Positions 1-11,000 of a stretch of DNA of 64,000 bases are shown one piece after another. Below the pieces are notes generated by a model, which worked only from the letters and a program-made list of their open reading frames with translations, was not told the origin of the DNA and did not search any database. How positions within the stretch are numbered: position 1 is the first letter of the stretch; every line of letters begins with the position of its first letter. Source of the stretch: a virus; the IMG/VR virus record IMGVR_UViG_3300023179_006727, positions 37,735 through 101,734 of that record. One strand, 5' to 3'. The position numbers were made by a program, and so were the translations under genes.

Positions 1-3000
1 TAAGATAATGCATTAATTAAACTATATTGTGGGTTTCTTAAAAATAATGCAGGTAATAATAACGGTGCACTATGTTGAATAATTTTATCACCATAATTAT
101 CTAAATTTGGCAAATCACGACTATTATTATTACCAACAAAATTCCCAAGTACTATTCCACTATTTTCGCAAATACTAACCCAATGATTTCGTATTCCACC
201 TAAATCAATTGTAGTTGCATTTATATTAAATGGATTATTTTCAAAATTTGCAGGAATATTATAATAAGCAACTTTACTTACTTCAGCACTTAATAATTGT
301 ACAACAATTGGTACATTAAGTTCAGTGTTTGGAATTACAATTGTAGTTTTAGCAGTAGTTGTTGTATATGTAAATTCAGTTGACTGTAAAAATTTATTAT
401 TTAACCATACTTTAACAGGATTCCAACCTGTATCAGGTAATGTAGAAATATCACAAACTACAGTTGAAAAACCTAATTTAGTATTTAAGTTAGTAGTTTC
501 AAACGTGAATGTTTGATATTGTACAGTATCTTGTACAGAATTAACCCATCCCGTTTTTTTCTGTGCAGTTAATAAGTCAGTAATATAATTTACATATCCA
601 ATATTAATATTTTCTGTTACTGTGGTCATATTATAATATGTAAATGTGTCTGTATTCATGTTACAAGTAAAATTAATATCACTTGTGTTTTCAATACTTG
701 TATATTGAATAGGAAAACCTAATATCGGGTCGTCTTCGTTAGAGGGGCCTGGGGTGTAGCTAAACAACTTAGTTCCCACAAATGTACTAGAAGGATAATA
801 ATCAGTATTACTTAAACTTATTCCATTACCATTAAAAATATTAAAAAGTGGAGGTTGATTAATTCCCATTTTAAACTGACTTAATTGCCATCCACCTGTA
901 TTATTATTCAGTTCTGAGTAATAAGCATAGGATCGACCACTATTATCATATAAAGATTCTCCTCTTGTAACTACAATTTGAGATTTATCAATGATGATGA
1001 CGTTTTTATCTTCAACAAAACTAATAACTTGTAATTTATTCTCATTAATAGTCTCATATTTTACAAGATAAACTTTATTTCTTACTTTAGGATCAACATC
1101 ATTACTAATAACTACCCTACATCCATCAAATACTATTTCACCATCTACAATGTAGTCACCAAAACTAGCTATTGCATTTCCTGCTCCCGCAGCACTAAAT
1201 GTTTGTGTGCTTAATGGCTCAGGATCATTAATATTTGCTACGGTACTACATTTAAACGTGGTTGTTGATACACCAACATTAATATCATATATATAAAAAA
1301 TTTTATCATCTATAGTTTGCCATTCTGCTGCCCATGTTTCAGGAATCCTTAAAATTACACATTGTCCTTCAACTAAAGAAACTGTAATACTATTGTCTAA
1401 TGTTGCAATTAAATCACTATTGTTTACTGTAAAAACTGCTTCTGTTGTTAAAGTAATATTTTGTATAGTAGGAATACATGGTATAATACCTTCTACGGTG
1501 CTAAACACATCATAAGAAGCAGTATCTAAAAAATCTACAAATCCTGCACTAATTATTCCATTGTTAAACAATCTTAAGTCACCATGGAATTCAATAATAG
1601 GACGCTTAGCTCTTGATTGTATATTTTGTAAATCTGCTAATGCTCGATCACTTTTAGTGTAATTATATGTTGTTTGTAAAACATCATAATGAAACCAACG
1701 ATTACTTCTAGTCCATGCATTTTTATCTTTAGATAAACGACTAATTGTAATATAATCAGGTTGAATAGGCTGATTTAAAATAACATCATAACCTGTTGAA
1801 TCATAAGGTTCCATATCATATGGAACAAAAATAGGTTGAGTGTAAGGTTCGGGAGTTGCTAAATCACTTACGGGTATTAATGTAATTGATGTGCCAACAC
1901 CATCTACGTAATATTCATTATTTAAATAATTTGATGGTTCAACATTACCTTGAAATAATATTTTTAGTCCGTTTGTAAAAACTACCCCATTTGGAGATGT
2001 ATAATTTTTTTGTCCAATAATATCATCAATATATATCGTAGAAGTACTGTTTCTTTCAAATAACTGCAATATACCAATACTGTTAGGATCATTACTATTT
2101 TGATAATATAGTCTATCCAATGCTGCGCTTAAATAGGGTATTAACTCGATTTGACCTCCTAAATTTCTAAAGAAATTTCTTGCTTGATATTGGTCACCAA
2201 GTAATACTGAAATTTTTTGTAATGTAGGTATATCTCCATCTTCTACTAACCTTATAACAATAGTTTGGTCATATCCTACTTCTATGTTAGTTAAACTTAC
2301 GTTAGTGTCTAAATATGATTCGTCATACTTAGGAAATGGCATTGCATTGTAAGGCACTGTTCTTTTTGGTGGCGGTGGACTGCGATCATTATAAAAAGTT
2401 AAATTAGTTAATGTTGTTACAGTTATACTATTATTAAGATAAATCGTGGAATTTATAATGTTAGTAACTAGAGTACCACTTGGCACACCTACACCCGACA
2501 CCATCAACCCAGGATATATATCCGTCATATCAACCACTTCAATTTCATTAACATTCGTATAATTACTAATTGGTTGTGTTACAACATTAATAATATTATT
2601 AGTATCGTAAGTAATTCTATAGTATTTTGCTTGATATGGTACCGATTCTGTGCCATAAAAAATAATACGTTTATTTTCTAAATCCTCTACTCCATCAAGT
2701 GCATTGCCAATTGCAGCTAAAGTTTTTCCATTAATTTGATCATATTCTAAAGTACAAATGATATCTACCGTTAAATCCCCAGGCAAATCATACTCATTCT
2801 GTGCATCCTTTGATGGTACCGTAAAAATTACTTCACCTGTTGTTGCCCCATTATCAGTAACACCTAATATTTCTCTTGTACTGATATTAGGATATAAAGG
2901 CTCTACCCCCTCTACCCCAGGCGTCCCTTGAATCCAAAATGGATTATTTTGTTCAAGTTTGAATTTGTATGTACCCCCACGTAACAATGGTATAATAGGG

Positions 3001-3524
3001 TTTTTTGTTTTAAATCCTGAAATTCTGTACCCATTATCATCATTTAAAATTGTATATGTTTTTTTGTTATATATAGTATCAGTAGAAACTAGTACCGAAT
3101 CAGGTCCTAGAGGTAACCAATAATATTGTTGATAATTTATCAACATGTCATAATTAATAAATGGTTCCCAACTGTAACCTTGTTGTGTAAATAAAGAATT
3201 TTGATCGGAAATAGGTCCGTTTAGTTGTTGTAAAGCGTTTACGATACCTGGGTAGGTGATGAAGTCTTCAGCTTTTGATGTATCAGTTTTTAAAAAAACA
3301 ACTGCAGGATCAAGTTGATAATCAGTTCTTTGTTTAGTTGGTTCAACTACGTATTTGTCATTTTTGTTAACACCATAACCAAATCGTGAACCAATATAGC
3401 CCTGAATAGGTACAATGTTTTGATTCTGTGATAATTGATCAAGCGTAGCTGCTAAAAATTGACGATTTGTTTCCGTCCTAAATATTTCAGGCAAAAACTC
3501 AATTGTTCGTACTTTTGTAACCAT
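1..3524 (-). CDS. Large virion structural protein, probable baseplate component (partial)
   Basis: The frame is open from an ATG at 3524 to the left edge of the window, so at least 1,174 codons are present and the C-terminus is missing. The protein starts MVTKVRTIEFLPEIFRTETN and continues with motifs such as GYIGSRFGYG, QRTDYQLDPAVVF and NYQQYYWLP. I recognise this N-terminus from memory as that of the large structural protein lying downstream of gene 6 in T4-like cyanophages. It is the last visible gene of the leftward baseplate block, 55 bp after gp6, which is the place where T4 carries the wedge protein gp7, so a wedge role is likely by context. No enzymatic motif is visible. The structural assignment is fairly sure; the equivalence to gp7 is inference. 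Confidence 0.75.
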   Translation of the reverse strand, partial: MVTKVRTIEFLPEIFRTETNRQFLAATLDQLSQNQNIVPIQGYIGSRFGYGVNKNDKYVVEPTKQRTDYQLDPAVVFLKTDTSKAEDFITYPGIVNALQQLNGPISDQNSLFTQQGYSWEPFINYDMLINYQQYYWLPLGPDSVLVSTDTIYNKKTYTILNDDNGYRISGFKTKNPIIPLLRGGTYKFKLEQNNPFWIQGTPGVEGVEPLYPNISTREILGVTDNGATTGEVIFTVPSKDAQNEYDLPGDLTVDIICTLEYDQINGKTLAAIGNALDGVEDLENKRIIFYGTESVPYQAKYYRITYDTNNIINVVTQPISNYTNVNEIEVVDMTDIYPGLMVSGVGVPSGTLVTNIINSTIYLNNSITVTTLTNLTFYNDRSPPPPKRTVPYNAMPFPKYDESYLDTNVSLTNIEVGYDQTIVIRLVEDGDIPTLQKISVLLGDQYQARNFFRNLGGQIELIPYLSAALDRLYYQNSNDPNSIGILQLFERNSTSTIYIDDIIGQKNYTSPNGVVFTNGLKILFQGNVEPSNYLNNEYYVDGVGTSITLIPVSDLATPEPYTQPIFVPYDMEPYDSTGYDVILNQPIQPDYITISRLSKDKNAWTRSNRWFHYDVLQTTYNYTKSDRALADLQNIQSRAKRPIIEFHGDLRLFNNGIISAGFVDFLDTASYDVFSTVEGIIPCIPTIQNITLTTEAVFTVNNSDLIATLDNSITVSLVEGQCVILRIPETWAAEWQTIDDKIFYIYDINVGVSTTTFKCSTVANINDPEPLSTQTFSAAGAGNAIASFGDYIVDGEIVFDGCRVVISNDVDPKVRNKVYLVKYETINENKLQVISFVEDKNVIIIDKSQIVVTRGESLYDNSGRSYAYYSELNNNTGGWQLSQFKMGINQPPLFNIFNGNGISLSNTDYYPSSTFVGTKLFSYTPGPSNEDDPILGFPIQYTSIENTSDINFTCNMNTDTFTYYNMTTVTENINIGYVNYITDLLTAQKKTGWVNSVQDTVQYQTFTFETTNLNTKLGFSTVVCDISTLPDTGWNPVKVWLNNKFLQSTEFTYTTTTAKTTIVIPNTELNVPIVVQLLSAEVSKVAYYNIPANFENNPFNINATTIDLGGIRNHWVSICENSGIVLGNFVGNNNSRDLPNLDNYGDKIIQHSAPLLLPALFLRNPQYSLINALS

Positions 3525-3579
3525 TCTAAATTATACCTATATTAAATTATTTAGCACATTTTAATATATGTATATTTTG

Positions 3580-6500
3580 TTATTGTTGTAATACATTTGG
3601 AGTAAGAGATGCTACGATAACGATATCACTAGCGGTTGCACCATTGACGAATATTTCAAATGGAGCACTTCTTACTTCGTATAGATCACCAAATTTTTGG
3701 TTTGGGTCTTGTGGAACAACTACAACAGAGCTTATTAAATCAGCTAATTCAACATGCAAATAAGCGGTTAATTCACTAAAATAGAAAGTATCACCAAAAT
3801 TCCATTTATCTAGACTAAAATAGTTATTTAATGCTGTTAAAGCAGTGCTGCGTATTTGACTTTCACTAGCAGTAGTTAGTGGACTTTTAATAATTTTAAT
3901 AGTGCCACGTAACGCAGGATCTGCTTTTTGCCCAAATAGTGGTTTAAATTGAACACTGTTAATTACAACACTATCACTTAACATTTTATAATCATCAATA
4001 CTACTATAGCTTTGAGTTAATTCATTAATTGTTGGAGGTTCAGGTTCAATCAATACATTGGTAGAATCATTTAACCAATTTGTATACGATGTATAATATG
4101 CTTGTGTTACAACATATAGATCAATAATATTTGTTGTAGCGGGATCAATTCGGGTAGTATTGTTACTATTGTGTCGATATTGAAAAATAATATCTCCTCT
4201 ACCTGTTTTTACACTGTATTTGTAACTTACATCAGTAAGTGTAACAATATTAGTTACATTGTTTAAAGTACTTGTATACCATGCAGGTTGTGTGGCTATT
4301 TTCCCACTTACTGATGATACACCTGTAACCGCATCTGTTAAATCAGGATTACTATATAATGCAAAAGTAGTCGATGAATATCCCGTGGCTTTTATAAACC
4401 GTGTGCCATTATTACCACCCGCACCTGTAATAATCACTTTTTGTCCATCAGTGAACGAATAAAATGAAGAAACTGTAACTACGGCAGGAGTTGCAGAAGT
4501 AATATTTGTTATAGTATATTCAACAGGATTATAATCTGTATAAAATACAGTGTTTGCAGGATACAGGTAACGATTATCCCATACATCAGCATATGTTTCT
4601 TGTGCAATTACAATAGCTCCATTTGGAACAATTTCAGTTCTATATAATCCTAAATTGTCTTCAACAATTTCAAAAAATACATAAGGATATGGACTAGTAG
4701 AAGTATCACAAATTAATTCAAAGAAATCAGGATTACTTGCAAATCCTGTATCTATATCAATTGCAGAAATTTCTACTGCATAATCATCAGAATAGCCATC
4801 ACTTTCAATTGGTTGGGCAATAATATCTAAATAATAATTTGTACCTAATGGTTGTGCGCTTTGTAAATTTGGATTAACACTTTGAACACTAACATAGTCA
4901 GCAATTGTTTTTCCACTTTTTGGATCAAAAACTTTTTCAAAAGTATCGAAAAAAAATCTTACTTCATCTACACTACCAAAATAATATTGTAGTGTGCGAT
5001 ATCGAACATAATATGCATTGTCAATAACATTGTACGTAAAACTCATAAAATAAGTCGTAGGCACTACGTTTGAAGTTGGAATAGGGGTAACAACGCTCCA
5101 TCTTTCTAAATTTGCTGTCAAGGAATTATCAAACACTAATGCAAAATTTTGTTTTAATTGAATCAATGTTAAACATTGTCTAATAAGTGTATTACTTAAT
5201 GATGAATCAATTGGAGGTATAATACCCGTTGCTTGACTACTTGAAGTACCACCACTTGTATAAACATTATATATCGCTGTATTAACAGGATTTTCTAATG
5301 CACTATCATTATACAATGCATAAGTTGTGGCTGAATAACCACTTACTTTCGCATAATAAGTATTATTATTAAGTTCTGTCATACCACCAACACCACTGAT
5401 AACAACTGCTTGTCCATCGATTAATAAATGTGTTGATGAAGTAGTAACTACTCCTGGGATGGCGCTTGTTATATTAGTAATTGTTTTTGTAGCTGTTAAT
5501 GTTTTGTCAATGACAGCATCTTGTGGTATATATTCACTAAGGGTAATCGGACCGTTACCATTTTCTAAATTACCTGTATTATAATTAGAACCATCTTCAA
5601 TAACTTGTTCAACACCTGCCCATATAAAAGTTTTATCACCTAAAGCATAATTTGGCGTTCTAGTAACAATTCTATTATTTTTATCAAAACATTGAGTATT
5701 TGGATCAGGACATACAAACTTGATTAAAGTTCCTGTAGCAATGTATCTAAGATCTGTTCCGTTAAGGGGTCCTACTGATTGAGGAAATTCTGATGTTGTA
5801 TTAATATAAAAATAACCCGTAACGTTATTACTATTAACTGTGCTTAAATTCCAATATGCATTATAATTACCTGCTACTCCTGCAGGTTGATAATATCCAC
5901 TATATCTTGGGTAATATTCTAAATAATATTGTTGACATTGTTGACTATTTAAAATTTGTTGGAAAGATTGAGTTAAAAATTCTGTAGCAAAGTTAATGTT
6001 ACTTAAACTAAAAGTTGTAGCAGTTGTAGGTGCTCCTGTTGTAGGATCATCACCATCTAATTTCCACAATGCACCATCATCAGCATATACATTTGTACTA
6101 CTATATTTTCCTGTTGGATCTAATAAGTCTAAACTACGATTTACACCAATACTACTGCGATTTAATGCTTTTGATTTAATAATACTATTATATAAAGTAT
6201 ATGGAAAATTAGTATAGTCTTCTCCATTAACCATACGATTTTGTGTATAATATCTTGCAGGAGCACGTTCTTTTATACTATTTAAACTTTCACGTGTCTG
6301 TGCTGTATTGACAGGTAATTGTAAAGATAATGTTAAAGTTAATGTTTCAATACGATTTGAACGACTTAAATATCCAATATTTACAGTAATTCCCTGCATT
6401 TCATTAGGATCAATGGTATATTTTAATGCATTTCCACTGCGAACATATGCTCTAAAACTACCAACAGGAATTTCTGCAAAGATACCATCACCAAAAATAT

Positions 6501-7518
6501 AAGTGACTTGATCATTAAATCGTGAAGTAACGCTAAAAATTTTTCTTTGGCTATTCTCTAATTGTAATTGTGCATTTGCATAAACACTTTCAACCTGATT
6601 CCATAATTCGCTTGTAACTTGATCGCTATTTAATTTATAAAGCCAAGTATCAGTATTATTAATACCTTCTATATTAATTAATTGTACATTGTTTTCAATA
6701 GCTTCAGCGAATGCAAAATCAACGTTAGTAAGTACACCTTGTTTAAAATAAGAAAACCATCCTGTATTTGGGCTTCCAAAACCTAATTTATCATTTTGGT
6801 ATAAAATATTAAATGCGCCAACGGGTGCGGGTGGAATTTCATATAGTGCATTAGAATTTAAACTAGTAACACTAACAAGTTCAAAATTCATATCAACACC
6901 ATCTATTTGTGCCACATAAGGTACAACAGGTAAAAAGTTATCAGGTATAGCTATAGTATATTCATCAGTTTTTATGCCTAAAAGGGTGGCAGAGTTGCCT
7001 GGTCTGCCGACGTATTGACTACTAATTAAAGATGCGTTAATAATACTATTAAATTGTGTTTGCCAATATGGATTTGATGGGTCATTCCACTGTATAATTT
7101 GATTGCCTAGGGCATTGCCATTAATATCACGTATATTTTCAGTTGTTTGTACAGCTACAATTTTAACAATTCCTTGAGCACAAGTGTTTCTTTTTGGATT
7201 ATAACTTACTAAATTGGCTAATTTTATAACTGAATCACGTCTTTCTGCAGTATCAATAAAATTTTCACGTGCATTTAAATCACTTCTAAACGCCATAGAC
7301 TGACCCATAAAAGCAATAATATCTAGTAAAGCTATAAATTCACTGCTTTCAATATAATCATTAAATGTTTCGGGATAATAATTAGTTAAATAATCAATAA
7401 ATGATTTACGTAAAGTTTCATAATCATAACTTGTAAAGTCAGCTTCACGGTAAGTTTGGTAAATTTTTTTCCAATCTTGTACTCCAAACAGTGCACTTTG
7501 TCTCGTACTTGATGCCAT
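3580..7518 (-). CDS. 6: Baseplate wedge protein gp6
   Basis: The 1,312-residue protein has the N-terminal signature of T4-like gp6: a helical start followed by FTSYDYETLRKSFIDYL, YPETFNDYIESSEFIALLDI and FRSDLNARENFIDTAERRDS. gp6 forms the inner ring of the baseplate wedge and drives the contraction switch. It lies 21 bp after gp25, the usual partner and order. It is about twice the length of T4 gp6 (about 660 residues). Two related inserts partly explain this, near residues 675-750 and 1000-1070, each opening ITNITSA.P and containing a DGQ.V.I.G.GG pattern that resembles the FCCH-type domains often annotated in phage structural proteins. The start has an AAGGGAT ribosome site and a late-promoter-like box 18 bp upstream. 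Confidence 0.93.
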   Translation of the reverse strand: MASSTRQSALFGVQDWKKIYQTYREADFTSYDYETLRKSFIDYLTNYYPETFNDYIESSEFIALLDIIAFMGQSMAFRSDLNARENFIDTAERRDSVIKLANLVSYNPKRNTCAQGIVKIVAVQTTENIRDINGNALGNQIIQWNDPSNPYWQTQFNSIINASLISSQYVGRPGNSATLLGIKTDEYTIAIPDNFLPVVPYVAQIDGVDMNFELVSVTSLNSNALYEIPPAPVGAFNILYQNDKLGFGSPNTGWFSYFKQGVLTNVDFAFAEAIENNVQLINIEGINNTDTWLYKLNSDQVTSELWNQVESVYANAQLQLENSQRKIFSVTSRFNDQVTYIFGDGIFAEIPVGSFRAYVRSGNALKYTIDPNEMQGITVNIGYLSRSNRIETLTLTLSLQLPVNTAQTRESLNSIKERAPARYYTQNRMVNGEDYTNFPYTLYNSIIKSKALNRSSIGVNRSLDLLDPTGKYSSTNVYADDGALWKLDGDDPTTGAPTTATTFSLSNINFATEFLTQSFQQILNSQQCQQYYLEYYPRYSGYYQPAGVAGNYNAYWNLSTVNSNNVTGYFYINTTSEFPQSVGPLNGTDLRYIATGTLIKFVCPDPNTQCFDKNNRIVTRTPNYALGDKTFIWAGVEQVIEDGSNYNTGNLENGNGPITLSEYIPQDAVIDKTLTATKTITNITSAIPGVVTTSSTHLLIDGQAVVISGVGGMTELNNNTYYAKVSGYSATTYALYNDSALENPVNTAIYNVYTSGGTSSSQATGIIPPIDSSLSNTLIRQCLTLIQLKQNFALVFDNSLTANLERWSVVTPIPTSNVVPTTYFMSFTYNVIDNAYYVRYRTLQYYFGSVDEVRFFFDTFEKVFDPKSGKTIADYVSVQSVNPNLQSAQPLGTNYYLDIIAQPIESDGYSDDYAVEISAIDIDTGFASNPDFFELICDTSTSPYPYVFFEIVEDNLGLYRTEIVPNGAIVIAQETYADVWDNRYLYPANTVFYTDYNPVEYTITNITSATPAVVTVSSFYSFTDGQKVIITGAGGNNGTRFIKATGYSSTTFALYSNPDLTDAVTGVSSVSGKIATQPAWYTSTLNNVTNIVTLTDVSYKYSVKTGRGDIIFQYRHNSNNTTRIDPATTNIIDLYVVTQAYYTSYTNWLNDSTNVLIEPEPPTINELTQSYSSIDDYKMLSDSVVINSVQFKPLFGQKADPALRGTIKIIKSPLTTASESQIRSTALTALNNYFSLDKWNFGDTFYFSELTAYLHVELADLISSVVVVPQDPNQKFGDLYEVRSAPFEIFVNGATASDIVIVASLTPNVLQQ

Positions 7519-7536
7519 ATTATATCCCTTGTAAAG

Positions 7537-7544
7537 TATTTATA
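7537..7544 (-). promoter_or_regulatory. T4-type late promoter box for gp6
   Basis: TATAAATA on the minus strand matches the T4 late promoter consensus recognised by gp55-RNA polymerase. It overlaps the 3' end of the gp25 gene and is followed by an AAGGGAT Shine-Dalgarno and the gp6 ATG 18 bp downstream, a normal arrangement. Confidence 0.65.
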
Positions 7545-7986
7545 CAGTGCTCGCTTGCCCTGTACTTCTATCTAAAAGCACAGCAAGATTTACAGGATTA
7601 TTAAATGGAGTAAATGCAATTTCAAGCTCTAATAAAATGCCATTCTCTTGATTATTAATATAAACTGATCCTAAAATAATTCTTGGATCTTGTGAAATTA
7701 TTCTGCGTACTTCATCTTCAATTTGACCCAAAACAATAGTACTATTTGGTTCAAATAAAAATCCCCATAGTGTAGAACCATAAGCAGGTTGACCAACTTT
7801 ATCTCCCTGTTTAATATTAAAGGCATTCAATAGGTCACGAATTATTAAATTTTCATCAGTTAAAGTAAATTTTTTAGTAATTGGAACAGGTCGAGTTATT
7901 CCTGCAACGCCCCCAAATTTACCAGGCTCAGTAAATCTAGTTAATAATCCAAGTTCTTGAGTTGAAAATCCGTAATATGTAGCCAT
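7540..7986 (-). CDS. 25: Baseplate wedge protein gp25 (lysozyme-like fold)
   Basis: The 148-residue protein has the gp25/GPW family layout: an N-terminal segment, then DLLNAFNIKQGDKVGQPAYG, LFEPN, and EVRRIISQDPRI with a C-terminal beta region. In T4 gp25 sits at the core of the wedge beside gp6 and gp53. It is a structural member of a lysozyme-related fold, found in every contractile injection system, and is not a working lysozyme. Length matches the family (T4 gp25 is 132 residues). It is directly upstream of gp6 and downstream of the gp5-like gene. Seven bases separate its ATG from a CATAAATA box. Confidence 0.95.
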   Translation of the reverse strand: MATYYGFSTQELGLLTRFTEPGKFGGVAGITRPVPITKKFTLTDENLIIRDLLNAFNIKQGDKVGQPAYGSTLWGFLFEPNSTIVLGQIEDEVRRIISQDPRIILGSVYINNQENGILLELEIAFTPFNNPVNLAVLLDRSTGQASTV

Positions 7987-7993
7987 AATATAG

Positions 7994-8001
7994 TATTTAT
8001 G
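7994..8001 (-). promoter_or_regulatory. Late-promoter-like box upstream of gp25
   Basis: CATAAATA on the minus strand is one mismatch from TATAAATA. Only seven bases separate it from the gp25 ATG, so a transcript starting at the usual distance would have almost no leader. Confidence 0.45.
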
Positions 8002-8007
8002 TTCTCT

Positions 8008-11000
8008 TTAAGTTGCATTTTCACCTGCAGATTCTTGCTTTAACAATGTTGCATATGCTGCTTCAGCTTCTTGTAGACTTTTTAATCTCATATCTGCTTT
8101 TTCTATCCATTGTTGGTTTAATCTTAGATATGCTGCCTTATCAATTTTTCCTTCTTGATAATTTTCAATTATTTTTTGGCGGTATAAAATTAATTCTTTA
8201 GTTTTTGCTGTTTCTTCTTGTACTCGTCTACCTGCTTCTTCAATTGCTATTTGTTGTTGATTAGGCTCTTCAGGAGTTTTCGGACCTACCGCAAAAACAG
8301 GAGCAGGTATTTTGGCATCGCCTACTAATGATCCTGATTTTGCAATTATTGCAGCACTATTAAAAGTTCCCGTAGCTATAATTGGTGTTTTCAATTCTGA
8401 ATTAATAGATGCTAATGATCCTACTTTTGTCAAAATCTGACCATTTACCCCACCTGCTGCTTTTTGTAAATTTTCTCCAACCGCACTAATCGATGCTTTT
8501 GATGCATTCACCGCCGATGGAATATTACTTACATTGCCTGCTAAATTTTTAAAAGTATTTGTCACTGCTCCTGTTACAGCTTGAACTAGTCCATTTGCAG
8601 ATTTTGCTGCAGACGAAACTAAAGAAGATGCATTAGTGCCAACTGTTGATACTATTTTATTAACTATATTAGATGTATCTTTTCCTGTAACAGAATTTGT
8701 TATCGTATTTACTACAGAACCCACTCCCCCAGGTATCGCATTTGACCCACTATTTGCAGTCGTTGCTACCATGGCTGCGCCACTTGTTATTTTATTTGAT
8801 ATTGCTTGCATATTTTGTGCATTTAATGAACCACCTACCGCACCTTTAACTATTGAAGCATCTACACTTCCTGTTGATGAAGCTACATTAGATTGTTGTT
8901 CTTTTTCAATTTGTGCTAAAGCTTGTTTTAATTTTTGGCCTGCTTCATCCCACGCTGCTTTGTTTTCAGGTGTTTTATCAGCGTAGTAAATTTGTAATTT
9001 TTCTCTAACATCTTTGTATAAAAATTCAATATTTGCAATTGCTTTTGTATTTACTCCTAAAGGTAATGCAGGTTCACCACCACCTAAAACATTTGGTTCT
9101 CCTGCTTTTAAGTTAGTAAATGAAGCTTCTATACCACGAAAAGCTTGTTCAGCCAATGATTGTAAATTATTTGCTGCCCCTTTAATTGCACTACTTACCG
9201 CATTTACTGTTCCTGATACTGCATTATTGATACTTGAAGCAACTCCTGTCATCCCATTAAGTGCTTTATCTGCTAAACTACCTGCAAAATTTCCACTAGC
9301 AACATCATTACTGATCTTAGCAAGTGAAGCTGTATTACCATTAAGTGCTTTAGTAACTGTACCAATACCTTGATTTGCTGTTGCCATTGCCAAACCTGTT
9401 ACTTGAGTGACATTTAAATTCGGAGAAATTGCCCCTGTATTTTGTAATTGTACAACACTTTTATTTAAAGTATTTACAAATGCTCCTACTTGTGCAGAAG
9501 AATTATTAAGAAATTGTTGTGCACTTTGTGCTCCTTGAGAACCTGTCAAAATACTATTTGATAAAGCAACTGATTCAGGGAATCCTGCGTCAAGTTTTCT
9601 TTGAGCTATGATGTTGCTGCCTGGTTTAATTACGCCGCTTTCAGCCATTTGTGTTAAAGATGAAACCTTTGCACCAACCAATCCATTTGCAGTAGCAGCA
9701 GCATTACTTAAAAATGAATTATTTGTAGCCTGTTGAGCAATTAATGTTAAATTAGTATTATTTGGCAAAACATTCTTTGTTCCGATATTAATATTCGCAT
9801 TAGCTGCAGCAGTCGATGTTGTAGCAGGTGTTTTAGGTGAAGATGGTACAGCATTTTGTAAAGCTTGTGTTTTAGGTGGAGCTTCGGGAGCTGCTTTTGC
9901 CGCAACTAAACTAGATTTTACTGAAACTCCCCCTGTAGTACCATTGGTTTCAGGCATAGGATAATGGCTTGTTACACGGGTGGTAATGCTTTGGAGTTTG
10001 CCTGGGGTGTTGATCCATCCTTTTTCAGTAGAATAGATCGTATCAGGATAATTTTTTGGTTTATTTTCTTCTACATCTTTTGCTATTACAGAAGGATTAC
10101 GAGTATTTAATTGAATATTTTTCCCTTTTATTACAACATCCGCTCCGTTACTATATAAATTTGCTTCTCCTTTACTTTGTAATGCCACGCTATCGTTAGC
10201 GTACACTGTGTATTTGTTACCCGCACTTGAATTAAAATCAGTACCTGCACGATTTGTAATAGTCGTTTCTGATTCTATACCAATAGTATTTGCTCTTATA
10301 CGAAAATCTTTGCCTGCATGCATGTTAATATGTTGATCAGCATGAAAATTTAAATCACCTAATGTACGCACGTTAAAACTGTTGGTAGAAAATACATCAA
10401 TTGCACCTTCACTATTCATTTCTATCCAACTTTGACCATTACTATGCATTAAAAACAATGTTTGTCCATCATCACTCATAGTAATTTGATGACCACCTGC
10501 ACTACGCAAACGAATAAGTTGATTATTTCCTTCGATGTCACCATCATCCATTACTAACGAATGACCACCTGTTCTACCTATAACTTTAAACTTTTTAGGA
10601 TTTTTTTCATCCTTTATTGCATTTTTAATCGTTTGATTATTAAAACCACCCTCGTAGATTTCGCCACCTGGGGTGCTGATGCCAAATACTCTGCTTGGAG
10701 TTTCACGGTATGTGCTACTTGATATAACACCACGAGTGCTATCCCTAATCAAACCCTGTTGGAACAAAATTGCTGCCTGATAAGAATGTACAGGTCTTGG
10801 TTCTTCATAAAATACTGCACTGTCATTAATACCTGAATTATTAGTATTAATTTCTGAAACAGGTAAAATATCTGCACCACCATAAGATGTAGATTCTGTT
10901 TTATTAGGTACAACCCTACTCGACCCAGGAGCCACCGCAGGAACCATATTATGCACCTCTACTTTTGGTATGCATCCTATATAATATCCTTGATTTATAA

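Noticed and set aside
8636-9373. Rightward frames of 116-119 codons opposite the gp5-like gene
   Set aside because: They mirror the Ala/Ser/Asn-rich repeats of the real leftward gene and have no start signals.
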